From assembly GCA_949126835.1 (NCBI GenBank), contig OX421499.1, forward strand, positions 28,434,490 to 28,498,489: 64,000 nt of DNA, read 5' to 3'. The DNA is from Anisus vortex. Its lineage: Eukaryota > Mollusca > Gastropoda > Planorbidae. The notes beneath the pieces were generated by a model. The model saw only the letters and a list, made by a program, of their open reading frames with translations. It had not been told where the DNA came from and searched no databases. Shown piece after piece: positions 63,912-64,000 of this stretch. Both the position numbers and the translations under genes were made by a program. The stretch's first letter is position 1. Every line of letters begins with the position of its first letter.

Positions 63912-64000
63912 CTACCTTTCAGACCAAACTGATCATAGGGCTGGTGAAGCAGCGTTCATCAGTTTCTGTGTACAAGCACAATGCCCAGCCACCTTTACTG
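63912..64000 (-). mobile_element. SINE copy, minus orientation, cut by the window end
   Basis: Begins AAAGTAAAGTAGG, then CAGACCAAACTGATCATAGG, GGCTGGTGAAGCAGCG and GCACAATGCCCAGCCACC at the window edge. It faces the SINE at 63423 across about 250 bases. Confidence 0.85.

Overview
The window looks like nuclear DNA of a heterobranch gastropod, probably a freshwater pulmonate snail. This is inferred from small exons in AT-rich introns, several copies of a tRNA-headed SINE of a kind I associate with snail genomes, abundant AGGCCTA-type intronic motifs, and a secreted C1q-domain gene of the molluscan immune type. No prokaryotic features are present. Gene models were built by hand from reading frame, intron phase and splice sites; every intron named below has matching phases.

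Layout. 1-470: 51-bp tandem repeat array. 822-945 (+): last exon of an unidentified gene. 3409-9061 (-): eight-exon gene for an unidentified 462-aa coiled-coil protein, head to head with PDCD6/ALG-2 (9706-14528, +). PDCD6 carries two alternative 62-nt versions of the exon that encodes its first EF-hand, and only one can be used without a frameshift. 16444-25249 (-): TRIP13 (AAA+ remodeler of HORMA proteins), eleven exons, 437 aa, tail to tail with PDCD6. It has a GC-AG intron and a 2.3-kb non-autonomous hAT-like element in its last intron. 25250-48200: transposon-rich and largely gene-free. It contains a decayed non-LTR retrotransposon split by a very young Gypsy element (30872-37769) with two 1029-bp LTRs. 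The Gypsy has integrase upstream of reverse transcriptase and has lost nearly all RT-RNase H coding sequence. SINEs, LINE tails and minisatellites follow. 48228-51082 (+): small cytochrome b5-fold protein, four exons. 53152-62266 (-): secreted coiled-coil/C1q-domain protein, six exons, 312 aa. Its fifth intron holds three hAT transposons nested inside one another, and its second intron holds a MITE inserted into a copy of itself.

The genes do not form one pathway. PDCD6 is a calcium adaptor of membrane traffic and repair, TRIP13 acts on HORMA proteins in meiosis and the spindle checkpoint, cytochrome b5 carries electrons, and the C1q protein is a likely secreted recognition molecule. The most notable items are the duplicated PDCD6 EF-hand exon, the RT-less Gypsy element with intact Gag-protease-integrase and seemingly identical LTRs, and the nested transposon stack with target-site duplications.
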